Of a stretch of DNA of 64,000 nucleotides, positions 29,567 through 38,055 are shown piece after piece. A model generated the notes under the pieces. That model was not told the origin of the DNA and searched no databases. It saw only the letters and a list, made by a program, of their open reading frames with translations. The number at the start of each line of letters is the position of its first letter. Position 1 is the first letter of the stretch. The position numbers were made by a program, and so were the translations under genes. Source of the DNA: Sphingobacterium humi (GTDB lineage Bacteria; Bacteroidota; Bacteroidia; Sphingobacteriales; Sphingobacteriaceae); assembly GCF_009768885.1 (NCBI RefSeq), contig NZ_WSQA01000006.1:62001-126000 (forward strand), written 5' to 3'.

Positions 29567-32242
29567 TTATTTCTTTTTATAGATATCAGCATTTTCATTA
29601 CCTCCCGACATCAGGTAGGCAATAATATCTTTCAGTTCATCCGGACTCATGACATTTAAAGTTCCTGGAGGCATAATCGATACTTCCGCACGGTTCATAT
29701 TCTTCACGTCTTTCTTCAAGATATCTTTGGTAATCTGCGGCGCATAAGGATTCTGTGAAATAACGTACTTCTTCTCATCCTCGCTCATCAAGCGTCCTAG
29801 AATTGAGGTGCCATCTTTCAAGTTGAATACCTTTGATTCATACTGATCGGAGATTACTTTACTAGGCTCTATAATCGCTTCCAACATATCACGTTTAGAA
29901 AAGCGTGTTCCTAATTGGGTTAAGTCTGGCCCGAAGGATCCACCCTCGCCTTTCATGGTGTGGCAGGATTCACATTTTACGGCGATAAACAGCTCACGGC
30001 CACGTTTAAAGTCGCGAACACCACTATTCTCTTCCACTACCTTTAAGGCAGAATCAATTTCCCATTTACGTCCCGGACCTTTTGGAGGAGTAACCTTCGA
30101 AGCAATTCGATTTCCTTTTTCATTTAATAAGGAATCCCCGGAGATTTTACCATAATGCACCAACTGATCTTTCGGCACATGCTTTAAGGCCATCTTCCGC
30201 GCATTGTCGATAAAGCCGACAAAGCTATTGCCACCTTTAAAGCTGAAGGCATTATAATACCATTTGAAATATTCTTCATGCAATTCCGGCGTCCATCCTT
30301 TACTTGCGCCACTTAAGGTTGTCGCTAAGAAGATTTGCTGTGCAGGAGGAATGCTGGCCAACATATTCGCGATATCTAAGCCGTATTGCGGGTTACGAAG
30401 GATTAAATCCGAAGAACTCATAAATATCGACTCGGTTGTATCATCTTTAGCATTTTTCAATAGCGCTAAAGATTTCTGTACCGCAGGTTCGCTATCCAAG
30501 AAGAGTAATACTTTCGACAATTCCCGATTTAAGCTGTTGGTTTTCGCCGGGTAAAGCGGCTCCAAGCGTTGGGCGATGGCGGCATTGACAGCGGCATCAG
30601 GTTTACCCATGCGGAAGAATACAAGCTCATACACACGAAGCAAGTTCTCCAACATGCGTGGTGTTAATTTCTCAACAGGAATCGTTGCTAGTTTATTTAA
30701 GATCTGCGGCTGCAAGGTAGAATCGGCTACATGCGCCACAGCAACCATAGCCTCCGTTAAACGCACGACATTTCTCTCTTGGAATACCAAGTTCTTCCAG
30801 GAGTCGAAAGGCTGATGTTCCAGCGCTAAGCGTGCTGCATAGCGAATATGACGATCTTCATGACCCAAGTATTCCCATACTTTCTCTGCAGTTCCAGGTG
30901 CGGAAGCACGGTGGTATTGCTCGATTTCACGACGAATTTTATGTGCTTCTGGCAAGTCGTTCTTCTTCGCTTCGGCTTTTACTTTAGCATGGTCTTTATA
31001 ATAGACCCGGTATAAATCAGACTCTAATTTACGACCTCCTGTCAAGAAATATAAGGCACCATCCGGACCGATTGCTCCATCGGTTAAGGGAAGTGGCGAT
31101 CCAGAGATAAACTCTTCTGCTTTCGCTTTATAGGTAGCACCATCCGGCGTTAAGCTAACAGCATAAATAATTCCGAAGCTCCAGTCGAATGCTAAAAGGC
31201 TATTTTTATATTTCTCTGGGAATTTAGCCTGAGACGGATTGATAAAGTTCGTTGGAGAACCCTGACCGATATTTAAAACAGCAGGTAGGTTATCCAGATA
31301 GCGGGCATCCATTTTGGTATCCCCTTTACGCCAGCCATACTCGCCGCCACTGGTCACGTGGATAATGCGCGTAGGTCTATACCAAGGCATCCCGAAATCC
31401 CACTCCATGTCAGAGTCATAGGTAAAGAGTTCATTATCGTTATTGAAGGCGATATCGAAGCAGTTGCGGAAACCGGCAGCAATAAGCTCCCATGATTTTC
31501 CTTCGGCATCTGTCTTGGCTATCCAGCCCCCATGATTATGCGAATCGGAGTCATGGCCATGGGTATCCAGGATTAAAGGAATCAGGTTATCCACATTGTT
31601 ATTCGGTTGAATACGGTAGGTATCCATTTTAGGCACTTCTGTAAAGTTTCCAGCAACAATATAGATCGCTGAATCAGGGCCAAGAACAATACTGTGTGGG
31701 CCATGCTCGCCGGAGCCATCCAAGGCCATCAGCTGCGTCACTTTATCTAGCTTATCATCGCCATTGGTATCCTGCAAGCGGTATAACCCGGAGCTCTTGG
31801 CAAACTCATCATTCGCCTTGTGATTCACCATCACGTACAAGCTGTTATACGCCCATAATAGGCCTTGTGCAAAGCCCATACCTACCTTTTTAGTAGTATC
31901 CGCCGGGTCGCGGCCTTCAATCGGTAAATCAATAGCTTCAATTTTAGGTTTTACCGTAGAATCGGAACCCAGGGGAGGTAGTTCCACACGGAACAAGCCG
32001 CCAAACTGATCGGAGGTAATCATTCTACCTTTATCATCGAAGGTCATAGACACCCACGATCCCTTTTTATCATCAGAAGGACTGTAGAGATGATCGACGG
32101 CAAAGCCCTCAGGCAATACGATCTTCTTTGTTTTCGGATTTTCATCCTTTACTTCCTCTTTCTCTTGCTGCTTACAAGCCCCCGTTGCGAACAGGAGAAA
32201 TAAAGAAAACAAGTACAAATGTGCTTTATTGGTTTTAATCAT
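29567..32242 (-). CDS. PVC-type haem-c dehydrogenase lipoprotein (beta-propeller, HEAT-like, cytochrome c)
   Basis: This 891-residue protein starts with an SPII signal (lipobox ATGAC, Cys23), so it is periplasm-facing. Residues ~45-400 form a beta-propeller of the membrane-bound dehydrogenase/glucose-sorbosone type, with GEHGPHSIVLGPDSAIYIVAGNF near 185 and DGAIGPDGALYFL near 390. Residues ~420-700 are helical repeats. Residues ~730-885 are a cytochrome c domain with CESCH at 757-761 and a likely Met ligand in SIMPPGT. The design suggests oxidation of a sugar with electrons passed to the respiratory chain. It is the first gene of a long leftward unit and has its own promoter and a ~245-base leader. 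Confidence 0.87.
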   Translation of the reverse strand: MIKTNKAHLYLFSLFLLFATGACKQQEKEEVKDENPKTKKIVLPEGFAVDHLYSPSDDKKGSWVSMTFDDKGRMITSDQFGGLFRVELPPLGSDSTVKPKIEAIDLPIEGRDPADTTKKVGMGFAQGLLWAYNSLYVMVNHKANDEFAKSSGLYRLQDTNGDDKLDKVTQLMALDGSGEHGPHSIVLGPDSAIYIVAGNFTEVPKMDTYRIQPNNNVDNLIPLILDTHGHDSDSHNHGGWIAKTDAEGKSWELIAAGFRNCFDIAFNNDNELFTYDSDMEWDFGMPWYRPTRIIHVTSGGEYGWRKGDTKMDARYLDNLPAVLNIGQGSPTNFINPSQAKFPEKYKNSLLAFDWSFGIIYAVSLTPDGATYKAKAEEFISGSPLPLTDGAIGPDGALYFLTGGRKLESDLYRVYYKDHAKVKAEAKKNDLPEAHKIRREIEQYHRASAPGTAEKVWEYLGHEDRHIRYAARLALEHQPFDSWKNLVFQERNVVRLTEAMVAVAHVADSTLQPQILNKLATIPVEKLTPRMLENLLRVYELVFFRMGKPDAAVNAAIAQRLEPLYPAKTNSLNRELSKVLLFLDSEPAVQKSLALLKNAKDDTTESIFMSSSDLILRNPQYGLDIANMLASIPPAQQIFLATTLSGASKGWTPELHEEYFKWYYNAFSFKGGNSFVGFIDNARKMALKHVPKDQLVHYGKISGDSLLNEKGNRIASKVTPPKGPGRKWEIDSALKVVEENSGVRDFKRGRELFIAVKCESCHTMKGEGGSFGPDLTQLGTRFSKRDMLEAIIEPSKVISDQYESKVFNLKDGTSILGRLMSEDEKKYVISQNPYAPQITKDILKKDVKNMNRAEVSIMPPGTLNVMSPDELKDIIAYLMSGGNENADIYKKK

Positions 32243-32305
32243 TGTGGTTTAATATGTTGATTTCGTTTATAATTGCTACTCCAGGCCTTGCGCCATTCCG
32301 ATTAC

Positions 32306-32413
32306 TCACAGCATTGCTGGTTCATCTCTTTGGCTGGCAGAAAAGGAAGCCTCCCTTTCCCAAAAAGAAAAAACAGCGAAAACGCAACAAAAGAAAATAA
32401 GAATCATAGCCAT
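32306..32413 (-). CDS. Possible 35-residue hydrophobic leader peptide, speculative
   Basis: This small open frame lies inside the predicted leader of the haem-c dehydrogenase transcript. It begins MAMILIFFCCVFAVFSFW and ends in a charged tail, so it could span a membrane once. It ends 64 bases before the dehydrogenase start. No ribosome-binding evidence or homologue is known to me. A chance frame in T-rich sequence is as likely as a gene. Confidence 0.2.
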   Translation of the reverse strand: MAMILIFFCCVFAVFSFWEREASFSASQRDEPAML

Positions 32414-32487
32414 TCGGGCAACCTGGGCGAAAGGTGAACCTGCATGATCGGTTTATAATTGCAAACTTATTTGAAACGCTCTTTACC

Positions 32488-32532
32488 CAAATATATCAAA
32501 CCCCTAAAACTAAAGCATCCTGCTCTATCCTG
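32488..32532 (-). promoter_or_regulatory. Promoter with direct-repeat operator for the sugar-oxidation/ebo unit
   Basis: On the minus strand, 32495-32488 reads TATATTTG, a perfect TAnnTTTG -7 element. Exactly 20 bases upstream begins a direct repeat, CAGGAT-N4-CAGGATG, at 32516-32532. The same repeat and spacing occur before both susC genes. The repeat sits where the -33 element would be, as expected for an activator that replaces it. The start codon lies about 245 bases downstream. Confidence 0.75.
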
Positions 32533-32655
32533 ATTTCAACAGGTCAATAAGGCCATCTGCCACAATAACTTATAGAAAGCGGTTTTTAGGGGAATTATAA
32601 CAAAATTGGTACAGTCCAGCTGATTAGGGTTTCAGCATATCAAGCTGTTTTCCAT

Positions 32656-32680
32656 AAAAAAAGCCATCCGGAAGGTGGCT
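32656..32680 (-). terminator. Rho-independent terminator of the pectin-utilisation operon
   Basis: Reading the minus strand, a 7-bp stem AGCCACC/GGATGGCT (one G-T pair) with a 5-base loop is followed by seven T residues. It lies 23 bases past the M28 peptidase stop codon. Confidence 0.85.
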
Positions 32681-32702
32681 GTATCTTATGATTTAAGCAA
32701 GC

Positions 32703-33977
32703 TTAAAAGGTCGCTATAAAGTCAGTTAGCAAATTTGCATAACCATTAAACTTGGTGAACGGCAAGGTTTCATAGCGATCGCAAATATCATGATAGGCGG
32801 CAATACCCCCTAAGGTATAGATAAAGAAGCTAGGCACTCCCTTTTCATAGAAGGGCGCATGATCACTGCGGTTCATTGGGCCACGTACTTTAACATCCGG
32901 AAGGTATCCTTTTTCAGCATTAATAGCCTTCATGGTATCGAACGCTTTGGTAAAGATAGTACCATTCACCACCTGAATACCGTCATCCCCTGTTCCTGCC
33001 ATATCGAGGTTCAGTAAGAATTTAACTTTCGACAACTCATTCCGAGGATTCGCTACGTAATATTTCGAGCCCAGCAATCCACTTTCCTCACCAGAGAAGG
33101 CAAGGAATATCATATTGTACTTAGGCTTGTTCTTGCCATAGTATTGCGCTAGGTAAAGCATCAAAGCGGTTCCGCTGGCATTATCATTGGCACCGTTGAA
33201 CACCACTTTTTTCCCGATTGCGCCCAAATGGTCGTAATGCGCGGTAATGACAATGGTAGAATCGGAATTCCCTGTACCTTTCAAGAAACCACATACGTTT
33301 TGTGTGCTATATTGCGGTTGAAAATAAGCGGTAATATCGAGGACAATCTCATTCTTCGGCTGATCGAAGTTTACATCTTTGATATAAACTGCAGGCTTTT
33401 TCGCTTGTGAAGTTCCGGCACGCCAGGTAAACTTCGCCTTGGTTTTCACCAAAAGAACAGCATGCTGCCCTTCCTGCATTAGCGTCATCACAACGCGGCG
33501 CCATTCCTCCGGTTTCATGTGTGCTAACTGCGCTTCCTCATCCAATAATATCGCCTTCCCTTGGAATCTTTTGTCTAACACTAGACCTTTCAGGTTCTGC
33601 AAGTTATTCAAGTTACTGTTTACCGGTAGCACTTCGAATGCTCCATTTACCGAGGGTGATGCCGCATCAATTAAGGCATTGGCCCCTATTTTTAAATCTG
33701 AACCGTTCAACGCTACAGATGCCGCCTTGGGGAACACATTCGCCGGCAGGTTAAAAGGCTGCATAAAGGAATCGCCCAGCGGGCTTAATCCTGATTTTTT
33801 CATTTCCTTGGCAATAAAGGCTGCTGCCTTTTTATCGCCTTGAAAAACATAGCCACGTCCGGCAAACTTATCCGACGCTAAGGTCTTTACAAGCTTACGG
33901 CCATATTCCTCCTGCGCATGTACAAATTGGCTCAGTGCTAAAGAAAGGAAGAGTAAGAGGTTAAATTTAGTATTCAT
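32703..33977 (-). CDS. M28 family zinc aminopeptidase, secreted
   Basis: This 424-residue protein starts with a Sec signal (FNLLLFLSLALSQFVHA). A PA-like insert occupies the middle. The M28 catalytic domain follows: VITAHYDHLGA near residue 245 (first Zn His and catalytic Asp), NGANDNASGTALML near residue 262 (bridging Asp), AFSGEESGLLGS near residue 297 (catalytic Glu pair), LLNLDMAGTG near residue 325 and MNRSDHAPFYEKGVPSFF near residue 370 (final His). It cleaves N-terminal residues from peptides in the periplasm. It is the last gene of the pectin operon, overlapping the CocE-type gene by 11 bases. Its link to polysaccharide use is unclear. Confidence 0.9.
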   Translation of the reverse strand: MNTKFNLLLFLSLALSQFVHAQEEYGRKLVKTLASDKFAGRGYVFQGDKKAAAFIAKEMKKSGLSPLGDSFMQPFNLPANVFPKAASVALNGSDLKIGANALIDAASPSVNGAFEVLPVNSNLNNLQNLKGLVLDKRFQGKAILLDEEAQLAHMKPEEWRRVVMTLMQEGQHAVLLVKTKAKFTWRAGTSQAKKPAVYIKDVNFDQPKNEIVLDITAYFQPQYSTQNVCGFLKGTGNSDSTIVITAHYDHLGAIGKKVVFNGANDNASGTALMLYLAQYYGKNKPKYNMIFLAFSGEESGLLGSKYYVANPRNELSKVKFLLNLDMAGTGDDGIQVVNGTIFTKAFDTMKAINAEKGYLPDVKVRGPMNRSDHAPFYEKGVPSFFIYTLGGIAAYHDICDRYETLPFTKFNGYANLLTDFIATF

Positions 33978-35811
33978 TGTTTTTTACTATAGGTAATAAG
34001 ATATGCGATGGGTGTTGCTTATCGAGATAGATCCGGTGCTGATGCACTTCAAAATCTTCCTCATTTGCTTGATAGATATTGACAAATTTCTGCGGATTCC
34101 GATCCACCAATGGGAACCAGGAGCTTTGCACCTGTACCATAATTTTATGGCCCTTTTTAAAAACATGCGCCGCATCTTGCATATCAAAGGTAATATTGGT
34201 CACCTGGTTCGGCGTTAATGGCTCCGGTTTAGAAAAACTATTTCTATACTTGGCGCGCATTACTTCGCCGCGCACCAAACATTGACAGTCTGATAAAGGC
34301 GCATCCTTTTCATAGGGATGCACATCAATGAGTTTCACGATATAATCCGCATCGGTACCCGTGGTACTGATAAACAGGTTCGCCTGGATATTACCCATGA
34401 TTTTAACATCCTCGGTCAATACTTCCGACTCGAACACCAACACATCCGGACGGCGAGATGCAAACACTTGATCTTCATACATGTATTGAAAACCGCGCAT
34501 CAGCGTTTTCTCTGCGGTGTAAGGCACAGGTTTATTCGGGTCTGCCGTATAGCTGGCATACTGTTCCTGCGTCGCTTGCGGCTTTTCAAAAGATAGGCCT
34601 TGATTTGCTTGCAGGTATAGTGCTTGGGGCTGCATGTCCTTACTTGGCCACTGCGGCAGGTAATTCCACTCGTTGGCTCCGGTTACAAAGACAGATACCG
34701 GTGCTAAGGCCTTAGCCTCCTCCCCTTTCAGGTGTTTTTTGAAAAATGCCAATTCCATCTGGCTTCGGTAGAACTCATTGACTGGGGCCTCGAAATTAAG
34801 GTTCCCTAAGTTTCGGCCATCCCCGCGGGTCCAGGAGCCATGGTACCAAGGGCCCATGATAAAGTTTAGTTTATTCTTTCCGGACTTAGCCAGGGCTTCG
34901 TAGGTTTTCAAGGGGCCATACAAGTCCTCTTGATCAAACCAACCACCAACTACCAATACATGGGGTTTCACCTTTTCCAAATAGCCGGTATAGCTGCGTT
35001 CCTGCCAATAAGAATTGTAATCCGGGTTATCCATCATTTCCTTCCAAAGCACAGATTTGCCGTGAAGGTATTTCTCGTTAAAGTTCTTCAAGGGGCCCGA
35101 CTTCAAGTAGAAGTCATACCCATCGGTCGTATTGTAGGCATAGAATCCACCGGGATGAGTGGTTCCCACCGAGTCCCGCATTTTCCCAAAGGAAGAAAGG
35201 AATGAAAAACTACCCATCAACATGAAGGCGCCATTATGATGCCTATCATCGCCCATAAACCAATCTGTTACGGGTGCTTGCGGCGAAACAGCCGTTAAAT
35301 TCGGATGGGCATCAATTAAGGCCATAGAGGCATAAAACCCCGGTGAGGAAACTCCCCAAATGCCGACCTTCTTATTCGATCGGATATGTTTCATTAACCA
35401 ATCGATACTATCGTAGGTATCGGTAGTTTCATCGATATCGCCCTTTTTCTTATGCTTGATATACGGCCGATTGGCCACAAAAAGACCTTCCGATTTATAC
35501 TTTCCCCGCACATCCTGATACACGAAGATGTAGCCATCTTTGGCAAATTCCAGACTAGGCCCGATCACCGGTCTAAACTTATCAGCACCATAGGGAGCCA
35601 CACTATACGGCGTGCGGATCATCATAATGGGATATGGCTTGGTCTTATCCTTCGGCTCATAGATGGCGGTAAATAATTTAGTGCCATCCCGCATTGGAAT
35701 GTAAACCTCCTTCTTGGTATAATGTTCCGGAACATAGGAGGCATCCTGCCCCTGTTGCGCAAATAGCAGCTGACAACAAAAGAGCAGTATGCCTAAGACG
35801 AGCTGTTTCAT
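33967..35811 (-). CDS. CocE/NonD-type alpha/beta hydrolase (X-Pro dipeptidyl-peptidase S15 family), secreted
   Basis: This 614-residue protein begins with a signal peptide ending near QLLFAQQG. The S15-type hydrolase domain has YVPMRD-like YIPMRDGTKLFTAIY, MMIRTPYSVAPYG, the nucleophile elbow GIWGVSSPGFYASMAL near residue 152 (Ser in GVSSPG), an Asp in VVGGWFDQEDLYGP near residue 291 and the His in GPWYHGSW near residue 323. The C-terminal jelly-roll runs from about residue 390. Members are acyl-esterases, ester hydrolases or Xaa-Pro peptidases. Within a pectin operon an esterase acting on decorated glycans is plausible but unproven. It overlaps the M28 gene and starts 11 bases after the GH28 gene. 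Confidence 0.88.
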   Translation of the reverse strand: MKQLVLGILLFCCQLLFAQQGQDASYVPEHYTKKEVYIPMRDGTKLFTAIYEPKDKTKPYPIMMIRTPYSVAPYGADKFRPVIGPSLEFAKDGYIFVYQDVRGKYKSEGLFVANRPYIKHKKKGDIDETTDTYDSIDWLMKHIRSNKKVGIWGVSSPGFYASMALIDAHPNLTAVSPQAPVTDWFMGDDRHHNGAFMLMGSFSFLSSFGKMRDSVGTTHPGGFYAYNTTDGYDFYLKSGPLKNFNEKYLHGKSVLWKEMMDNPDYNSYWQERSYTGYLEKVKPHVLVVGGWFDQEDLYGPLKTYEALAKSGKNKLNFIMGPWYHGSWTRGDGRNLGNLNFEAPVNEFYRSQMELAFFKKHLKGEEAKALAPVSVFVTGANEWNYLPQWPSKDMQPQALYLQANQGLSFEKPQATQEQYASYTADPNKPVPYTAEKTLMRGFQYMYEDQVFASRRPDVLVFESEVLTEDVKIMGNIQANLFISTTGTDADYIVKLIDVHPYEKDAPLSDCQCLVRGEVMRAKYRNSFSKPEPLTPNQVTNITFDMQDAAHVFKKGHKIMVQVQSSWFPLVDRNPQKFVNIYQANEEDFEVHQHRIYLDKQHPSHILLPIVKNNEY

Positions 35812-35822
35812 GAATACAATTC

Positions 35823-37304
35823 TTATTTCTTAAGCGTTGAATTATGTAAAACTAGCTGTTTTTTTCCTTTTTTACCCGGTTCTTGATAGTCTACCTGTTT
35901 CAAGGATGCATTTTTAACATCGTCCATCACGATAGCCGGGCGATATTCCTTCTCCTTAGCAATCAGCTTCACATTCTCAAATTGAATACCATCCACATGA
36001 CGTAAGTAGAACGCCCAAGCCGGTAACTCCTTAAACTGCGAAAACTCTGGATAGGCCTCTGCCATTTCCGGAATCGCATCCAGTTCCTTAGCCGATACCC
36101 CACGGAACGCATAGTTCGGATTACTACCTCCCGGATACACGATTTCCACATTACGAAGAATAATATCTTCAATAGGTTGACCTTTTAAGCCAATGATACT
36201 AGCCGGCGAAATGTTACGCGGGTTATCCTCTACCGGACCTTCATAAGCATAGCCCGCATCAGGTTTCTCTGCCGGCACTTCGATGTAAATATTCTGCATC
36301 GTCACACCTTTAATAGCACCTTTACGACCCTTATTCCAGCGGGCACCGATGCGCAGGTAAATGGCATTGCCTGTATTGTAAGCATACAAGCTGTCCACCA
36401 ACACATTTTCCACAATGCCGCCATCAGGGGTAGCAATGGTAAATGCCGAGCGGAAGGTATCATACACCTTATTGTTGATGATGCGGATATTTTTATAGCC
36501 TCCGGCAGATACCGTACCGAACTTAATCCCATTCGCACTGGAGCGTGCCGTACAGTTCCGGATTTCCACATTCTCATTCAACTTGCTGGCATCGTGCGAT
36601 TTCAAACAGATGGCATCATCTGCCGCATCCACATAGGAGTTCAATAATTTAAAGTTCTGACAATCCACAATATCGATTCCGTCGTTATTCCAGAAGGCCT
36701 TACTATCGATGGTAATACTATCTACCAATACATCTTTACACTGATCATAGACGCTTACCCAGTCTGCGGAATTCTTTACCGTAATGCGTTTAATCGTCAC
36801 GTTATTACATTCACGCATATAGATGGCTTTCGGGCGATTATTCCGCGGACGATCATAATCCAAGGGATCTTCAATAATCCCTTTATGAATCAGGTCCATC
36901 AGGTTATAAGCCACCTCGCGACCTTGTCCATCGATTACGCCTTTTCCAGTGATACCGATATTCTCGACACCTTTGGCATAAATCAAGGCGTTGTTCGGCG
37001 TGCCAACATTATAATCGTTAATATTGGTCGAGCCCAACAAAACCGCACCTTCTTCCAGGTGCAAGGTCACATTCGATTTCATATGGATCGTACCGGTCAG
37101 GTATCTGCCCACATAAAACTTCAACTTCCCCCCACCATTGGCCGAGATATAGTCTATCGCCCGTTGGATGGATGTGGTATTTAAGGTTGTTCCATTCGAT
37201 TTAATACCGAAGAAGGAAGCATTATAATCTTTTGCTTGCAGCATGCCGATACTGCATGCCAGCAAAGCCACAAAACTTACTATTCTTTTTACTGCGCTCA
37301 TCAT
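35823..37304 (-). CDS. GH28 family glycosidase (polygalacturonase/rhamnogalacturonidase-like), secreted
   Basis: This 493-residue right-handed beta-helix has a signal peptide ending near LQA. GH28 catalytic features are present: NNDGID at residues 206-211, DAADD at 226-230 and the downstream SSANGIKFG at 255-263, where many members have a GHG motif. The family hydrolyses galacturonic acid linkages by inversion. With GH106 in the same operon, rhamnogalacturonan is the likely substrate. It is closely similar to the GH28 encoded at 38056-39537 and is followed 11 bases later by the CocE-type gene. Confidence 0.88.
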   Translation of the reverse strand: MMSAVKRIVSFVALLACSIGMLQAKDYNASFFGIKSNGTTLNTTSIQRAIDYISANGGGKLKFYVGRYLTGTIHMKSNVTLHLEEGAVLLGSTNINDYNVGTPNNALIYAKGVENIGITGKGVIDGQGREVAYNLMDLIHKGIIEDPLDYDRPRNNRPKAIYMRECNNVTIKRITVKNSADWVSVYDQCKDVLVDSITIDSKAFWNNDGIDIVDCQNFKLLNSYVDAADDAICLKSHDASKLNENVEIRNCTARSSANGIKFGTVSAGGYKNIRIINNKVYDTFRSAFTIATPDGGIVENVLVDSLYAYNTGNAIYLRIGARWNKGRKGAIKGVTMQNIYIEVPAEKPDAGYAYEGPVEDNPRNISPASIIGLKGQPIEDIILRNVEIVYPGGSNPNYAFRGVSAKELDAIPEMAEAYPEFSQFKELPAWAFYLRHVDGIQFENVKLIAKEKEYRPAIVMDDVKNASLKQVDYQEPGKKGKKQLVLHNSTLKK

Positions 37305-37307
37305 CCC

Positions 37308-38048
37308 CTATTTAATTGGTTTACCATTTGGAGTCACACTCTTATTAATTCTACTGATTTTGCTGCTCGCATCTTTTACCAAAGCCTTGCCTGCAACATC
37401 TACATACATACTGTCTAGGCTTACCTCGGTTGAAGCTGCTAGGCGTAGGCCTGCCCCTTTAGGGGAGGCATGAGCTTTAATCAGCTGGTTTTTCAAGGTC
37501 ACCTGCGAACAATGATCCAGGTCAAGTACATCGCCGGAAGCATCTCTCAACATAATCCCGTCTAACGTGATTTGCTGACAATGCGAGAAACCCACTAAGG
37601 TAGGCAGCAAACTATCTACAGATTCCTTTACAAATCCTTTGTTCACCTGGTTTTGAATGTTAGGTGCCACTAATGCTGCCTGTCCCAGGATGACCCCTTT
37701 GCCGATAATCTTGATATTCTCTTGCTTTTCAGCATAGATAAAATAGCGCTTACCAGCCTTCTGAATAAAATCATAGAAGCCAGGGCTTGCCACTAAAATA
37801 GCACCCTCGTGCAGGTTGATGGTAACATTCGATTTCAGTTCCAGCCCGCCAGTTAAATACCGACCTACATAAAAGTTCAAGGTGCCACCACCCTTTGCCG
37901 ATATCATGTCAATAGCCGCTTGAATAGAGCGGGTATTGTTGGTTTGCCCATCGGATACACAGCCGAATGCGGAGGCATTATAATCTACGGCGAAGACCTT
38001 CCCAAAAGGCAACGCCAGTAATATGATGATATAGAGTAATTTTTTCAT
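37308..38048 (-). CDS. Shortened GH28-like beta-helix protein lacking the catalytic segment
   Basis: This 246-residue protein has a signal peptide (ending near KVFA) and the same N-terminal helix as its two GH28 neighbours: NTRSIQAAIDMISAKGGGTLNFYVGRYLTGGLELKSNVTINLHEGA. The alignment holds to about residue 180. It then lacks the NNDGID and DAADD catalytic stretches entirely and ends after a short divergent tail. The frame is open with a proper start and stop and sits 3 and 7 bases from its neighbours, so it is a maintained gene rather than obvious debris. It may bind rather than cut polysaccharide. Confidence 0.8.
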   Translation of the reverse strand: MKKLLYIIILLALPFGKVFAVDYNASAFGCVSDGQTNNTRSIQAAIDMISAKGGGTLNFYVGRYLTGGLELKSNVTINLHEGAILVASPGFYDFIQKAGKRYFIYAEKQENIKIIGKGVILGQAALVAPNIQNQVNKGFVKESVDSLLPTLVGFSHCQQITLDGIMLRDASGDVLDLDHCSQVTLKNQLIKAHASPKGAGLRLAASTEVSLDSMYVDVAGKALVKDASSKISRINKSVTPNGKPIK

Positions 38049-38055
38049 TAGCGTC

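Larger units (their letters stand above)
32243..32702. other. Intergenic region between the M28 peptidase terminator and the sugar-oxidation unit
   Basis: From right to left, along the direction of transcription, it holds the M28 terminator (32656-32680), about 120 bases without recognised features, the repeat-plus-TATATTTG promoter (32488-32532), then a leader of about 245 bases. The leader contains a purine/pyrimidine-skewed stretch near 32341-32400 and the doubtful small frame at 32306-32413. Confidence 0.6.
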
